From positions 1-64,000 of the forward strand of contig CAVVLN010000002.1 of assembly GCA_963749145.1 (NCBI GenBank): a DNA stretch of 64,000 bases, given 5' to 3'. The notes below the pieces were generated by a model. It ran no database searches and was not told where the DNA came from. It saw only the letters and a program-made list of their open reading frames with translations. Shown here one piece after another: positions 32,655 to 41,082 of the stretch. Position numbers and translations under genes: made by a program. Position 1 is the stretch's first letter, and each line of letters opens with the position of its first letter. This stretch comes from JASHPR01 sp963749145. Its GTDB lineage: Bacteria; Actinomycetota; Actinomycetes; Streptosporangiales; Streptosporangiaceae.

Positions 32655-33466
32655 CCACGTCGGCCAGCCCGGACCGGGCGGCGACCGGGCGCAGCTTCGG
32701 CGAGGAGGGCGGCCGCCTCACCTACGGCAGCTACCTGCGGCTGCCGGAGCTGCTGGACCAGCAGGTGCCGCAGGTGATCCCGCCCGCCCACGACGAGTTG
32801 CTGTTTATCACCGTGCACCAGGCCTACGAGCTCTGGTTCAAGCAACTGCTGCACGAGCTGACCGCAGCCCGCGATGCCATGCGCCCGGGCGAGACCTGGC
32901 GGGCCCGGCAGCTGCTGCAGCGCGCCCATGTGATCGAGCGGCTCCTGGTGAGCCAGGTCGACGTGCTCGAGACCATGACACCGCAGGACTTCCTGCAGTT
33001 CCGCGCCGCGCTCGCGCCCGCCAGCGGCTTCCAGTCCGTGCAGTTCCGCGAGCTCGAGTTCCTGTCCGGGGCCAAGGATCCCCGGTTCGTGACCCGGTTC
33101 CGGGCCCTGACCGACGCCGAGCGCGACCGCCTCGCCCGCCGCCTGGCCGAGCCGACGCTGTGGGACGCCTACCTCGGGCTGCTGCGGTCCCGGGACCTCC
33201 CGGCGGCTGGCGACGATCAGATCCTGGCGTCGCTGGTCACCGTGGCCAGGGACCGGGCCCGCCACGACGACCTGTGGCAGCTGGCCGAGGACCTGCTGAC
33301 CCACGACGAGCTGGCCGGGCTCTGGCGGGCCCGGCACGTGCAGATGGTGGAGCGGCAGATCGGCACGAAGTCGGGCACCGGCGGATCGACCGGGGCGCCG
33401 TATCTGCGAAAGAGAGTGCCTATCCGGTATTACCCCCTGCTGTGGGAACTGCGAGATTGGTTGTAG
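32651..33466 (+). CDS. kynA: Tryptophan 2,3-dioxygenase
   Basis: This 271-residue haem enzyme opens the tryptophan indole ring to N-formylkynurenine. Signatures: LLFITVHQAYELWFKQLLHE, QVDVLETMTPQDFLQFRAAL, GFQSVQFRELEFLSGAKD, and the C-terminal GTGGSTGAPYLRKR loop. ATG 32651 overlaps the synthetase stop (ATGA), so the two are one transcriptional unit. Other kynurenine genes are not in the window. Size and motifs are complete. Confidence 0.96.
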   Translation: MTTSASPDRAATGRSFGEEGGRLTYGSYLRLPELLDQQVPQVIPPAHDELLFITVHQAYELWFKQLLHELTAARDAMRPGETWRARQLLQRAHVIERLLVSQVDVLETMTPQDFLQFRAALAPASGFQSVQFRELEFLSGAKDPRFVTRFRALTDAERDRLARRLAEPTLWDAYLGLLRSRDLPAAGDDQILASLVTVARDRARHDDLWQLAEDLLTHDELAGLWRARHVQMVERQIGTKSGTGGSTGAPYLRKRVPIRYYPLLWELRDWL

Positions 33467-33536
33467 CGGCCGCACCGGGGGCTCCGGGGGGCGTCCCCCG
33501 GGCTGGCCCAGTCGGGACACAAAGGAGTGGAAACCG

Positions 33537-36500
33537 ATGGCTGACAGCACCACGCAGAAGGACGCCAAAGAGGCCCTGCTGGAGGCGGCGGCCGCGGCCG
33601 CCCAGGTCGCGCCGGGCGACGCCGTGGTCGGCGACGTGCCCAGCTACCTGCGCGCCTACTACCGGCACGTGGCCCTGGACGACCTGGAGGCGGCCGGGCC
33701 CGAGCGGCTGGCCGCGGTCGCGACCGAGCAAGCCCGCTTCGCCGCGCACCGGCCGCAGGGGCGGGCCCTGGTCCGGGTCCGCCGGGGCGAGTCCGCCGCC
33801 TGCGCCCCGTCCCGGGACGTCGTCGACATCGTCACCGACGACATGCCGTTCCTGGTCGACTCGGTGCGGATGGAACTGCGGCGGCACGGGGCCACCACGC
33901 TCCTGGTCGTGCACCCGCAGCTGCGGGTCCGCCGGGATGTCAGCGGGACCCTGCACGAGGTGCTCGGGCTGGTCGACGGGGACCGCCAGGCCCACGATGA
34001 GATCGCCGAGTCGTGGTCCCACATCGAGATCGCCCGGCTGCCCGACGGCGAGGAGGGCGTGCTGCAGCGGGACCTGCAGCGGGTACTCGGCGACGTCCGG
34101 GTCGCGGTGGAGGACTGGCCCCGGATGCACGCCAAGGCCGTGCACCTGGCCGAGCAGATGGCCATGTCGCCGGACGGCGCCGGCTCGGGCCCCGACTCGC
34201 CCGCCGAGGCCGAGGCGCTGCTGGGCTGGCTGGCCGACGGTCACTTCACGTTCCTGGGCTACCGCGAGTACGACCTGGAGGAGGGGCCGGACGGGATGAC
34301 GCTGCGCGCCGTGGCCGGCACCGGCCTGGGCATCCTGCGGCACGACCCGGTGGGGTCGACCGCGTTCGCGTCGCTGCCGCCCGAGGTCCGCGCCCGGGCC
34401 CGGGACCCGCAGCTGCTGATCCTGACCAAGGCGAACTCCCGCTCGACCGTGCACCGGCCGAGCTACCTCGACTACGTCGCGGTTAAGCGGCTGGACGCCG
34501 CCGGGGAGGTCGCGGGCGAATACCGGTTCCTCGGCTTGTACACCCACGACGCCTACACCGAGAGCATCACCCGGATTCCGGTGCTGCGGCGCAAGCTCAC
34601 CGACGTGCTCGCCGCCACCGGTATCGCCGCCGACAGCCACGACGGTCAGGACGTGGCCGAGTTCCTGGAGAGCTACCCGCGGGAGGAGCTGTTCCAGACT
34701 CCGGTGGCCCAGCTGGTCCCGACCGCCGAGGGCGTGCTGGGGCTGCGTGAGCGGGCCAGGACCCGCCTTTTCCTGCGCAAGGACGTCTACGGCCGGTACA
34801 TGTCCTGCCTGGTGTACCTGCCCCGCGACCGCTACACCACCCACGTCAGGCTGCGCACCCAGGAGATCCTGCGCCAGGCGCTGCACGGCGCCGGCGTCGA
34901 CTACAGCGTGATGGTCGGCGAGTCGCCGGTGGCGCGGCTGCACGTCGTGGTCCGGGCCGAGCGCGGCCAGGTGCTGCCGGACGTGGACGCGGCCGAGCTC
35001 GAGGCCCAGGTGGCCGCCGTGGTCCGGTCCTGGGACGATGACCTGGCCGCCGAAGCGCTCTGCCAGCTCGGCGAGGAGCGCGCGCGCACGCTGCTCGCCC
35101 TGTGCAGCGGCGAGCGGATCCCGCAGACCTACAAGAGCGACGTGCCGGCCAGCGCGGCCGTCCCGGACCTGGAGAAGATCCTCGAGCTGCGGGAGTCGGG
35201 GGAGAGCGTCGCGTTCGACCTGTGGGAATCCCAGGACTACGTGGGCGGGGTGCCGATCGAGGACACCGGCGCGGCCGGGCGCGCCGCCGGCGGGCCGCGG
35301 GTGTGGCGGCTGACCATCTACCGCAGCGGCTCACCGATCACGCTGACCGACGTGCTGCCCCGGCTGCAGCACATGGGCGTCGAGGTGGTCGACGAGCACC
35401 CGTACGAGTTCGGCGCGGCCGAGCCGTTCTGGATCTATGACTTCGGGCTCCGCCGCGGCACGGCGGGGCAGGAGGCGGCCTCGCACCTGGCATCGACGGT
35501 CGCCTCGGTCAAGGAACTGGTCACCGGGGCGCTGACCGCGCTCTGGCACGGGGACGTCGAGGACGACGGGTTCAACGCGCTGGTGCTCGGCGGGCACCTG
35601 ACCTGGCGGCAGGTGGTGGTGCTGCGCGCCTACGCCAAGTACCTGCGCCAGGCGGGCAGCACGTTCAGCCAGAACTACATCGAGCGGGTGCTGCGTTCGA
35701 ACATCACGATCACCCGGCTGCTGGTGCGGCTGTTCGAGTCGCGGTTCGACCCGGACCGCCAGGCGGGCGAGGCCGAGCGCAGCGAGGCCATCACCGAGGA
35801 GATCCGGGGCGAGCTGGACGAGGTGGCCAGCCTCGACCAGGACCGCATCCTGCGCGCCTACTGGGGGCTGGTCCAGGCCACCCTGCGGACCAACTACTTC
35901 ACCGAGCCGGCGCCGCCGACGCCGCGGACGCCGTACCTCGTGGTCAAGCTCGACGCCGCGCGGGTGCCCGACCTGCCCGCGCCCCGCCCCGCGTACGAGC
36001 TGTTCGTCTACTCGCCGCGGTTCGAGGCGGTGCACCTGCGGTTCGCCGGCGTGGCCCGGGGCGGCCTGCGCTGGTCGGACCGCCGGGAGGACTTCCGCAC
36101 CGAGATCCTCGGCCTGGCCAAGGCGCAGGAGGTGAAGAACTCGGTCATCGTCCCCTCCGGGGCCAAGGGCGGCTTCGTCTGCAAGCAACTGCCCGACCCG
36201 GGTGACCGCGAGGCCTACCAGGGCGAGGTGCTCGCCTGCTACCGCAGCTTCATCAGCGCGATGCTGGACGTGACCGACAACATCGAGAGCGGGCGGGTGG
36301 TGCCGCCCGCCCGCGTGGTGCGCCACGACCGGGACGACCCGTACCTGGTGGTCGCGGCGGACAAGGGCACCGCGACGTTCTCCGACACCGCGAACGAGAT
36401 CGCGCAGGGCCGGGGGTTCTGGCTCGGCGACGCGTTCGCGTCCGGCGGGTCAGAGGGCTACGACCACAAGAAGATGGGGATCACCGCGCGCGGGGCCTGG

Positions 36501-38471
36501 GAGTCGGTCCGGTTCCACTTCCAGACCATGGGGATCGACGTCGACGAGACCGACTTCACCGTGGTCGGGATCGGTGACATGTCCGGCGACGTGTTCGGCA
36601 ACGGCATGCTGCTGTCGCGGCACATCAAGCTGGTCGCGGCGTTCGATCACCGGCACGTGTTCCTCGACCCGGACCCCGACCCGGCGGCCAGCTTCGCCGA
36701 GCGGCAGCGGCTGTTTGCCCTGGAGCGGTCCTCCTGGGCCGACTACGACCCGGCGCTGATCTCGGCGGGGGGTGGTGTCTGGCCGCGGACGGCCAAGTCG
36801 GTGCCGGTCTCGCCGCAGGTGCGGGCGGAACTCGGGCTCGACCCGGGCGTGACCGCGCTGGCCCCGGACGAGCTGATCTCGGCGGTGCTGCGGGCCCCGG
36901 TGGACCTGCTCTGGAACGGCGGGATCGGCACCTACGTCAAGGCGACCGCGCAGACGCAGGCCGACGCGGGGGACCGGTCCAACGACGCGGTCCGCGTCAA
37001 CGCGTCCGAGCTGCGGGCCAGGGTCGTCGGCGAGGGCGGGAACCTGGGACTGACTCAGGAGGCCAGGGTCGAGTACGCGCTCGGCGGCGGGCTGGTGAAC
37101 ACCGATTTCATCGACAACTCGGCCGGCGTGGACACCTCCGACCACGAGGTCAACATCAAGATCCTGCTGGACGGCGTCGTGCGCGACGGCGAGCTGCCAC
37201 CGGCCGACCGGGGCCGCCTGCTGCAGGAGATGACCGGCGAGGTGGCCAGCCTGGTGCTGGTGCACAACTACCAGCAGAACCGGGCCCTGGCCGCGTCCCG
37301 GGCCCAGGCCGCCCCGATGCTGCACGTGCACGCCCGGTACATCCGCAAGCTGGAGCGTGACGGGCGCATCGACCGGCGGCTCGACGTGCTGCCGGGGGAC
37401 AAGGAGATCGCCGAACGCCGGTCCGCCGGCGGCGGCCTGACCCTGCCGGAGTTCTCGGTGCTGCTCGCGGAGACGAAGATCGCAGCGGCGCAGGAGTTGC
37501 TGGCCTCCGAGCTGCCCGACGACCCGTACCTGCGCCGGGTGCTGACCAGCTACTTCCCGGCACCGCTGCGCGAGCGGTACGCGGACCGGATGCAGTCGCA
37601 CCGGCTGCACCGCGAGATCATCACCACCGCGGTGGTCAACGACATGGTGGACAGATCCGGGATCACCTTCGCGTTCCGGCTCAACGAGGAAACCGGCGCG
37701 TCGGTCCCCGACATCGCCGCGGCCTGGCTGGTCGCGCGGAACGTGTTCGACATGGCCGGCTTCTGGTCGCAGGTGGAGTCGCTGGACAGCCAGGTGGGCA
37801 CGTCGGTCCAGATCCTGCTCTGGCTGGAGGGCCGCAAGCTGACCGAGCGGGCGGCCCGGTGGCTGATCTACAACCGCCGGCCGCCGTTCGACATCCGGGC
37901 CACGATCGACTACCTGGCCGACGGCGTGCTGACCGTCGGCTCCAGCCTGCCCAAGCTGCTCACCGGCAGCGACCTGAGCGGCTTCGATGAGCGCCGGGAC
38001 GCGTTCACCTCGCGGGGCGTGCCGCTGGAACTGGCCGAGCGGACCGCAGCCATGGTCCCGGCGTACTCGGCGTTCGACATCGTGGACATCGCCGCGCGGG
38101 CCCGGCGGCCGGTCGAGGAGACCGCCGAGGTCTACTTCGACCTGGCCGACCGGCTGCAGATCACCCGGCTGCGGGACCGGATCACCGCGCTCCCGCGCGA
38201 GGACCGGTGGAACACGATGGCGCGGGCCGCCCTCCGCGACGACCTGTACAGCGCGCACGCAGCGCTGGCCGCGGACGTGCTGGAGGTGACCGGGCCGGGC
38301 AGCCCGGACCAGCGGCTCGCCGCCTGGGTGGAGCGCAACGGCTCGGCGGTGCGCCGGGCGGCCCAGACGCTGACCGAGATCTGGGAGACCGACCGGTTCA
38401 CCGTGGCCACGCTGTCGGTCGCGGTCCGGGCGGTTCGCACCCTGGTGGCCGCCAGCGCGCTCCCCCACTGA
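33537..38471 (+). CDS. gdh: NAD-specific glutamate dehydrogenase, large (about 180-kDa) class
   Basis: This 1644-residue protein is of the GDH180 class first known from Streptomyces. It has long N-terminal ACT-like and other regulatory regions. The catalytic core lies around residues 820-1250, with RGGLRWSDRREDFRTEILGL, the catalytic Lys in IVPSGAKGGFVCKQ, and Rossmann-type TDFTVVGIGDMSGDVFGNGM. A C-terminal helical domain follows. It oxidises glutamate to 2-oxoglutarate and ammonia with NAD. AAAGGAG precedes ATG 33537. PruA upstream makes its substrate glutamate, although the genes are 10 kb apart. Confidence 0.96.
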   Translation: MADSTTQKDAKEALLEAAAAAAQVAPGDAVVGDVPSYLRAYYRHVALDDLEAAGPERLAAVATEQARFAAHRPQGRALVRVRRGESAACAPSRDVVDIVTDDMPFLVDSVRMELRRHGATTLLVVHPQLRVRRDVSGTLHEVLGLVDGDRQAHDEIAESWSHIEIARLPDGEEGVLQRDLQRVLGDVRVAVEDWPRMHAKAVHLAEQMAMSPDGAGSGPDSPAEAEALLGWLADGHFTFLGYREYDLEEGPDGMTLRAVAGTGLGILRHDPVGSTAFASLPPEVRARARDPQLLILTKANSRSTVHRPSYLDYVAVKRLDAAGEVAGEYRFLGLYTHDAYTESITRIPVLRRKLTDVLAATGIAADSHDGQDVAEFLESYPREELFQTPVAQLVPTAEGVLGLRERARTRLFLRKDVYGRYMSCLVYLPRDRYTTHVRLRTQEILRQALHGAGVDYSVMVGESPVARLHVVVRAERGQVLPDVDAAELEAQVAAVVRSWDDDLAAEALCQLGEERARTLLALCSGERIPQTYKSDVPASAAVPDLEKILELRESGESVAFDLWESQDYVGGVPIEDTGAAGRAAGGPRVWRLTIYRSGSPITLTDVLPRLQHMGVEVVDEHPYEFGAAEPFWIYDFGLRRGTAGQEAASHLASTVASVKELVTGALTALWHGDVEDDGFNALVLGGHLTWRQVVVLRAYAKYLRQAGSTFSQNYIERVLRSNITITRLLVRLFESRFDPDRQAGEAERSEAITEEIRGELDEVASLDQDRILRAYWGLVQATLRTNYFTEPAPPTPRTPYLVVKLDAARVPDLPAPRPAYELFVYSPRFEAVHLRFAGVARGGLRWSDRREDFRTEILGLAKAQEVKNSVIVPSGAKGGFVCKQLPDPGDREAYQGEVLACYRSFISAMLDVTDNIESGRVVPPARVVRHDRDDPYLVVAADKGTATFSDTANEIAQGRGFWLGDAFASGGSEGYDHKKMGITARGAWESVRFHFQTMGIDVDETDFTVVGIGDMSGDVFGNGMLLSRHIKLVAAFDHRHVFLDPDPDPAASFAERQRLFALERSSWADYDPALISAGGGVWPRTAKSVPVSPQVRAELGLDPGVTALAPDELISAVLRAPVDLLWNGGIGTYVKATAQTQADAGDRSNDAVRVNASELRARVVGEGGNLGLTQEARVEYALGGGLVNTDFIDNSAGVDTSDHEVNIKILLDGVVRDGELPPADRGRLLQEMTGEVASLVLVHNYQQNRALAASRAQAAPMLHVHARYIRKLERDGRIDRRLDVLPGDKEIAERRSAGGGLTLPEFSVLLAETKIAAAQELLASELPDDPYLRRVLTSYFPAPLRERYADRMQSHRLHREIITTAVVNDMVDRSGITFAFRLNEETGASVPDIAAAWLVARNVFDMAGFWSQVESLDSQVGTSVQILLWLEGRKLTERAARWLIYNRRPPFDIRATIDYLADGVLTVGSSLPKLLTGSDLSGFDERRDAFTSRGVPLELAERTAAMVPAYSAFDIVDIAARARRPVEETAEVYFDLADRLQITRLRDRITALPREDRWNTMARAALRDDLYSAHAALAADVLEVTGPGSPDQRLAAWVERNGSAVRRAAQTLTEIWETDRFTVATLSVAVRAVRTLVAASALPH

Positions 38472-38536
38472 CGGGCCGGCTCGCCGACGGGGCCTGGCCC
38501 GCCCGGCCCTCCGGCACCGGTCACCCGGGCCAGCCG

Positions 38537-38552
38537 CCGGCCCGCGGGCCGG
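38537..38552. terminator. GC hairpin between convergent genes
   Basis: CCGGCCC (38537-38543) and GGGCCGG (38546-38552) form a short stem just at the 3' end of the minus-strand dehydratase gene and 65 nt after the glutamate dehydrogenase stop. It could act for both genes, but no U-tract is present. Confidence 0.35.
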
Positions 38553-39512
38553 TCAGCCGGAAGCGAGCAGCGCGGCGAAGTCGGCTGGGTCGATGTTGCC
38601 GCCGGACAGCACGACGGCGATGTTTCGCCCGCCCGCCCGGCCCCGCCCGCCCGCCCGGCCCGGCCCGCCCGCCCGGCCCGGCGCTTCGGCCGGCACTGCC
38701 CCGGTGAGCAGGGCGGCCAGCGGCACGGCGCCGCTGGGCTCGACCACCAGCTTGAGCCGGCTGAAGCAGAACCGCATGGCCTCGACGATCGCGGCGTCCT
38801 CGACGGTGACCACGTCCTGCAGCAGCCGCCGGTTGACGCCGAACGTGCGCTCTCCGGGTGTCGCGGCCCGCAGCCCGTCGGCGATCGTGTCCACGGTCTC
38901 GAGGGTGACCCGGTGCCCCGCGCGCAGCGAGCGGCGGGTGTCGTCGGCGCCGGCTGGCTCGACGCCGATGACGGCGGTGCCCGGCCGCAGCGCCGTGATC
39001 GCGGTGCTGACGCCTGCGGCCAGCCCGCCGCCGCCGATCGGCACGAGCACCAGGTCGAGATCGCCGGCCTGCTCGGCCAGTTCCGCGCCGAGGGTGCCCT
39101 GGCCGGCCATGATGTCGTAGTCGTCGAACGGGGCGATGATCGTCAGCGACCGCTCCTGGGCCAGGGCGGCGGCCACCTCCTCCCGGCGCTCGGTGGCCGG
39201 GTCGTAGCGGCGGATCTCGGCGCCGTAGCCCTCGATCGCGGCCAGCTTGGCCGGCGAGCCCGTGGCCGGGACGACCACCACCGCCTTGATGCCCAGCGTC
39301 GCGGCGGCCAGCGCCACGGCGGCCCCGTGATTGCCGGAGGAGTACGCCACCACCCCCCGGGCCCGTTCGCCGGCGTCCAGCAGGCTGAGGCGGTTGTAGG
39401 CACCGCGGAACTTGAACGATCCCCCGCGCTGGAACGGCTCAGCCTTGAGCCAGACGCTGGCGCCGCACCGCGCGTTCAAGGTGGCGGAGGTCAGCAGCGG
39501 GGTGCGGTGCAC
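38553..39512 (-). CDS. Threonine dehydratase / serine-threonine ammonia-lyase-like enzyme
   Basis: This 319-residue PLP fold-type II enzyme starts at GTG 39512. The PLP Lys is in GGSFKFRGAYN, the Asn loop in YSSGNHGAAVAL, and the phosphate loop in PIGGGGLAAGVS. It lacks the ACT regulatory domain, so it fits catabolic ammonia-lyases. Coding similarity seems to extend about 20 residues upstream (LTFDRVQAAAARLAGIVHRT), where no ATG/GTG/TTG exists before a stop at about 39650. A Gly/Arg-rich insert (GRAGGPGRAGGRGRAGGR) lies near residue 290. Start uncertain. Confidence 0.88.
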   Translation of the reverse strand: MHRTPLLTSATLNARCGASVWLKAEPFQRGGSFKFRGAYNRLSLLDAGERARGVVAYSSGNHGAAVALAAATLGIKAVVVVPATGSPAKLAAIEGYGAEIRRYDPATERREEVAAALAQERSLTIIAPFDDYDIMAGQGTLGAELAEQAGDLDLVLVPIGGGGLAAGVSTAITALRPGTAVIGVEPAGADDTRRSLRAGHRVTLETVDTIADGLRAATPGERTFGVNRRLLQDVVTVEDAAIVEAMRFCFSRLKLVVEPSGAVPLAALLTGAVPAEAPGRAGGPGRAGGRGRAGGRNIAVVLSGGNIDPADFAALLASG

Positions 39513-39745
39513 GATGCCGGCCAGCCGGGCGGCCGCGGCCTGGACCCGGTCGAAGGTAAGGCCGGTCCCGGGTCCGCCCGGCGGCGTCGTGGTCAGCTGG
39601 CCGCCCGCTCCGGGCCCGGCCGTCTGGCTGCTGTCAGCGGAAATCTGTGATCACTCCCGGCTGTCGTCGCTAACGTTTGTCTCCCTCGCAAACGATATCT
39701 GCCGCCGAACCGGGCATGGCAACAAGCGGACATGCCAGCCTGACG

Positions 39746-39751
39746 TAGGCT
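39746..39751 (+). promoter_or_regulatory. -10 box of a probable leaderless prfB transcript
   Basis: TAGGCT ends exactly 7 nt before the prfB ATG at 39759. There is no Shine-Dalgarno sequence between them, so a leaderless mRNA is expected. The same hexamer precedes the HAD-like gene at 29265. Confidence 0.5.
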
Positions 39752-39758
39752 TTCCGGC

Positions 39759-40862
39759 ATGGCTACGGACCCTGCGGGCGAAATCTCGGATCTGTCATCG
39801 AAACTCGCCAGCGTGGAAGCTGTCCTCGGCCCGGACGCCATGCGGAAGGAGGCCGACGGGCTGCGTGAGCGCGCCGGAGAACCCGGGCTGTGGGAAGACC
39901 AGGAGCAGGCACAGGCGGTCACCCGCCGGCTGTCCTACCTGGAAGGCGAGCTGGCCCGGCTGGAAGGCCTGCACCGCCGCCTCGACGACACCAAGGTGCT
40001 GTTCGAGCTGGCCGAGAGCGAGAACGACGAGGCGGCCCGGGAGGAAGCGGCCCGCGATCTGGCCGCTCTGCGCAAGGAGATCGACCAGCTCGAGGTCAGG
40101 ACGCTGCTGTCCGGTGAGTATGACGCGCGCGAGGCCCTGATCACGATCAACGCGCAGGCGGGCGGGGCCGACGCGGCCGACTGGGCCGAGGGCCTGCGGC
40201 GGATCTACCTGCGCTGGGCCGAGCGGCACGGGTACCCGACCGAGATCTACGACACCTCCTACGCGGAGGAGGCCGGGATAAAATCAACCACGTTTGCGGT
40301 AAAGGCCCCGTATGCCTACGGCACGCTGCGCGGCGAGCACGGCACGCACCGGATGGTCCGCATCTCCAAGTACGACAACCAGGGCCGCAGGCAGACCTCG
40401 TTCGCCGGGGTGGACGTGATCCCGGTCGTGCAGCAGGCCGACCACATCGAAGTACCCGAGGACGAGATCCGGGTCGACGTGTTCCGGTCCAGCGGGCCCG
40501 GCGGCCAGGGGGTCAACACCACCGACTCCGCGGTCCGGATCACTCACCTGCCGACCGGGATCGTGGTCTCCTGCCAGAACGAGCGAAGCCAGATCCAGAA
40601 TCGCGCCAGCGCCATGGCGGTGCTGCAGGCCAAGCTGCTCGAGCGCAAGCGCGAGGAGCAGCAGGCGAAGATGGCCGAGCTGCGCGGTGATCACGCGGGC
40701 AGCTGGGGGACCCAGATCCGCAACTACGTCCTGCACCCGTACCAGAACATCAAGGACCTGCGGACCGGATACGAAACCGGGAACACCACGGCCGTGATGG
40801 ACGGCGAGATCGACGACTTCATCGAGGCCGAGATCCGCTGGCTCAGGACCCAGGGGCTATAA
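39759..40862 (+). CDS. prfB: Peptide chain release factor 2 with SKY instead of SPF tripeptide
   Basis: This 367-residue RF2 reads UGA and UAA in the A site and triggers peptide release. The GGQ motif is G248-G249-Q250 (SSGPGGQGVNTTDSAVRITH), intact. The tripeptide anticodon that in RF2 is Ser-Pro-Phe reads S203-K204-Y205 here (HRMVRISKYDNQGRRQTSF); codons TCC AAG TAC at 40365-40373. The rest of the protein is typical of actinobacterial RF2. There is no programmed frameshift site at the N-terminus. TGA remains the commonest stop in the window, so the factor must still work on UGA. Confidence 0.95.
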   Translation: MATDPAGEISDLSSKLASVEAVLGPDAMRKEADGLRERAGEPGLWEDQEQAQAVTRRLSYLEGELARLEGLHRRLDDTKVLFELAESENDEAAREEAARDLAALRKEIDQLEVRTLLSGEYDAREALITINAQAGGADAADWAEGLRRIYLRWAERHGYPTEIYDTSYAEEAGIKSTTFAVKAPYAYGTLRGEHGTHRMVRISKYDNQGRRQTSFAGVDVIPVVQQADHIEVPEDEIRVDVFRSSGPGGQGVNTTDSAVRITHLPTGIVVSCQNERSQIQNRASAMAVLQAKLLERKREEQQAKMAELRGDHAGSWGTQIRNYVLHPYQNIKDLRTGYETGNTTAVMDGEIDDFIEAEIRWLRTQGL

Positions 40863-41026
40863 AGCCTCGGGGGGGACGACCCCCAGACCCCCCGCGTGCC
40901 CCCACCCGCCTCCCGGGCCCCTCCACGGCCAGCCTCCGGCCGGCCGTCGCGGAAGGCCCGGCTTCGCCCTGCTCTGGCCGAGGTGGGATGCCCCCAGAAC
41001 GCCCTCGCCAGCGCCAGGACACCAGA

Positions 41027-41059
41027 ACGGGTGGCCGCCCCCGCGGGGCGGCCACCCGT
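41027..41059. terminator. Perfect 15-bp hairpin between prfB and the solute-binding protein gene
   Basis: ACGGGTGGCCGCCCC (41027-41041) and GGGGCGGCCACCCGT (41045-41059) are exact complements with a 3-nt loop. It lies between convergent genes and can serve both. On the plus strand it is followed by CTTCGGCTT rather than a U-tract. Confidence 0.75.
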
Positions 41060-41082
41060 CTTCGGCTTAGCAGCTTGCTACT

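Noticed and set aside
36450..38468. 672-codon minus-strand open frame
   Set aside because: It is a shadow of the glutamate dehydrogenase gene, without recognisable domains.
39759..39900. Programmed frameshift in prfB as in many bacteria
   Set aside because: The frame is continuous from ATG 39759, and no in-frame TGA or slippery site is found near codon 26.
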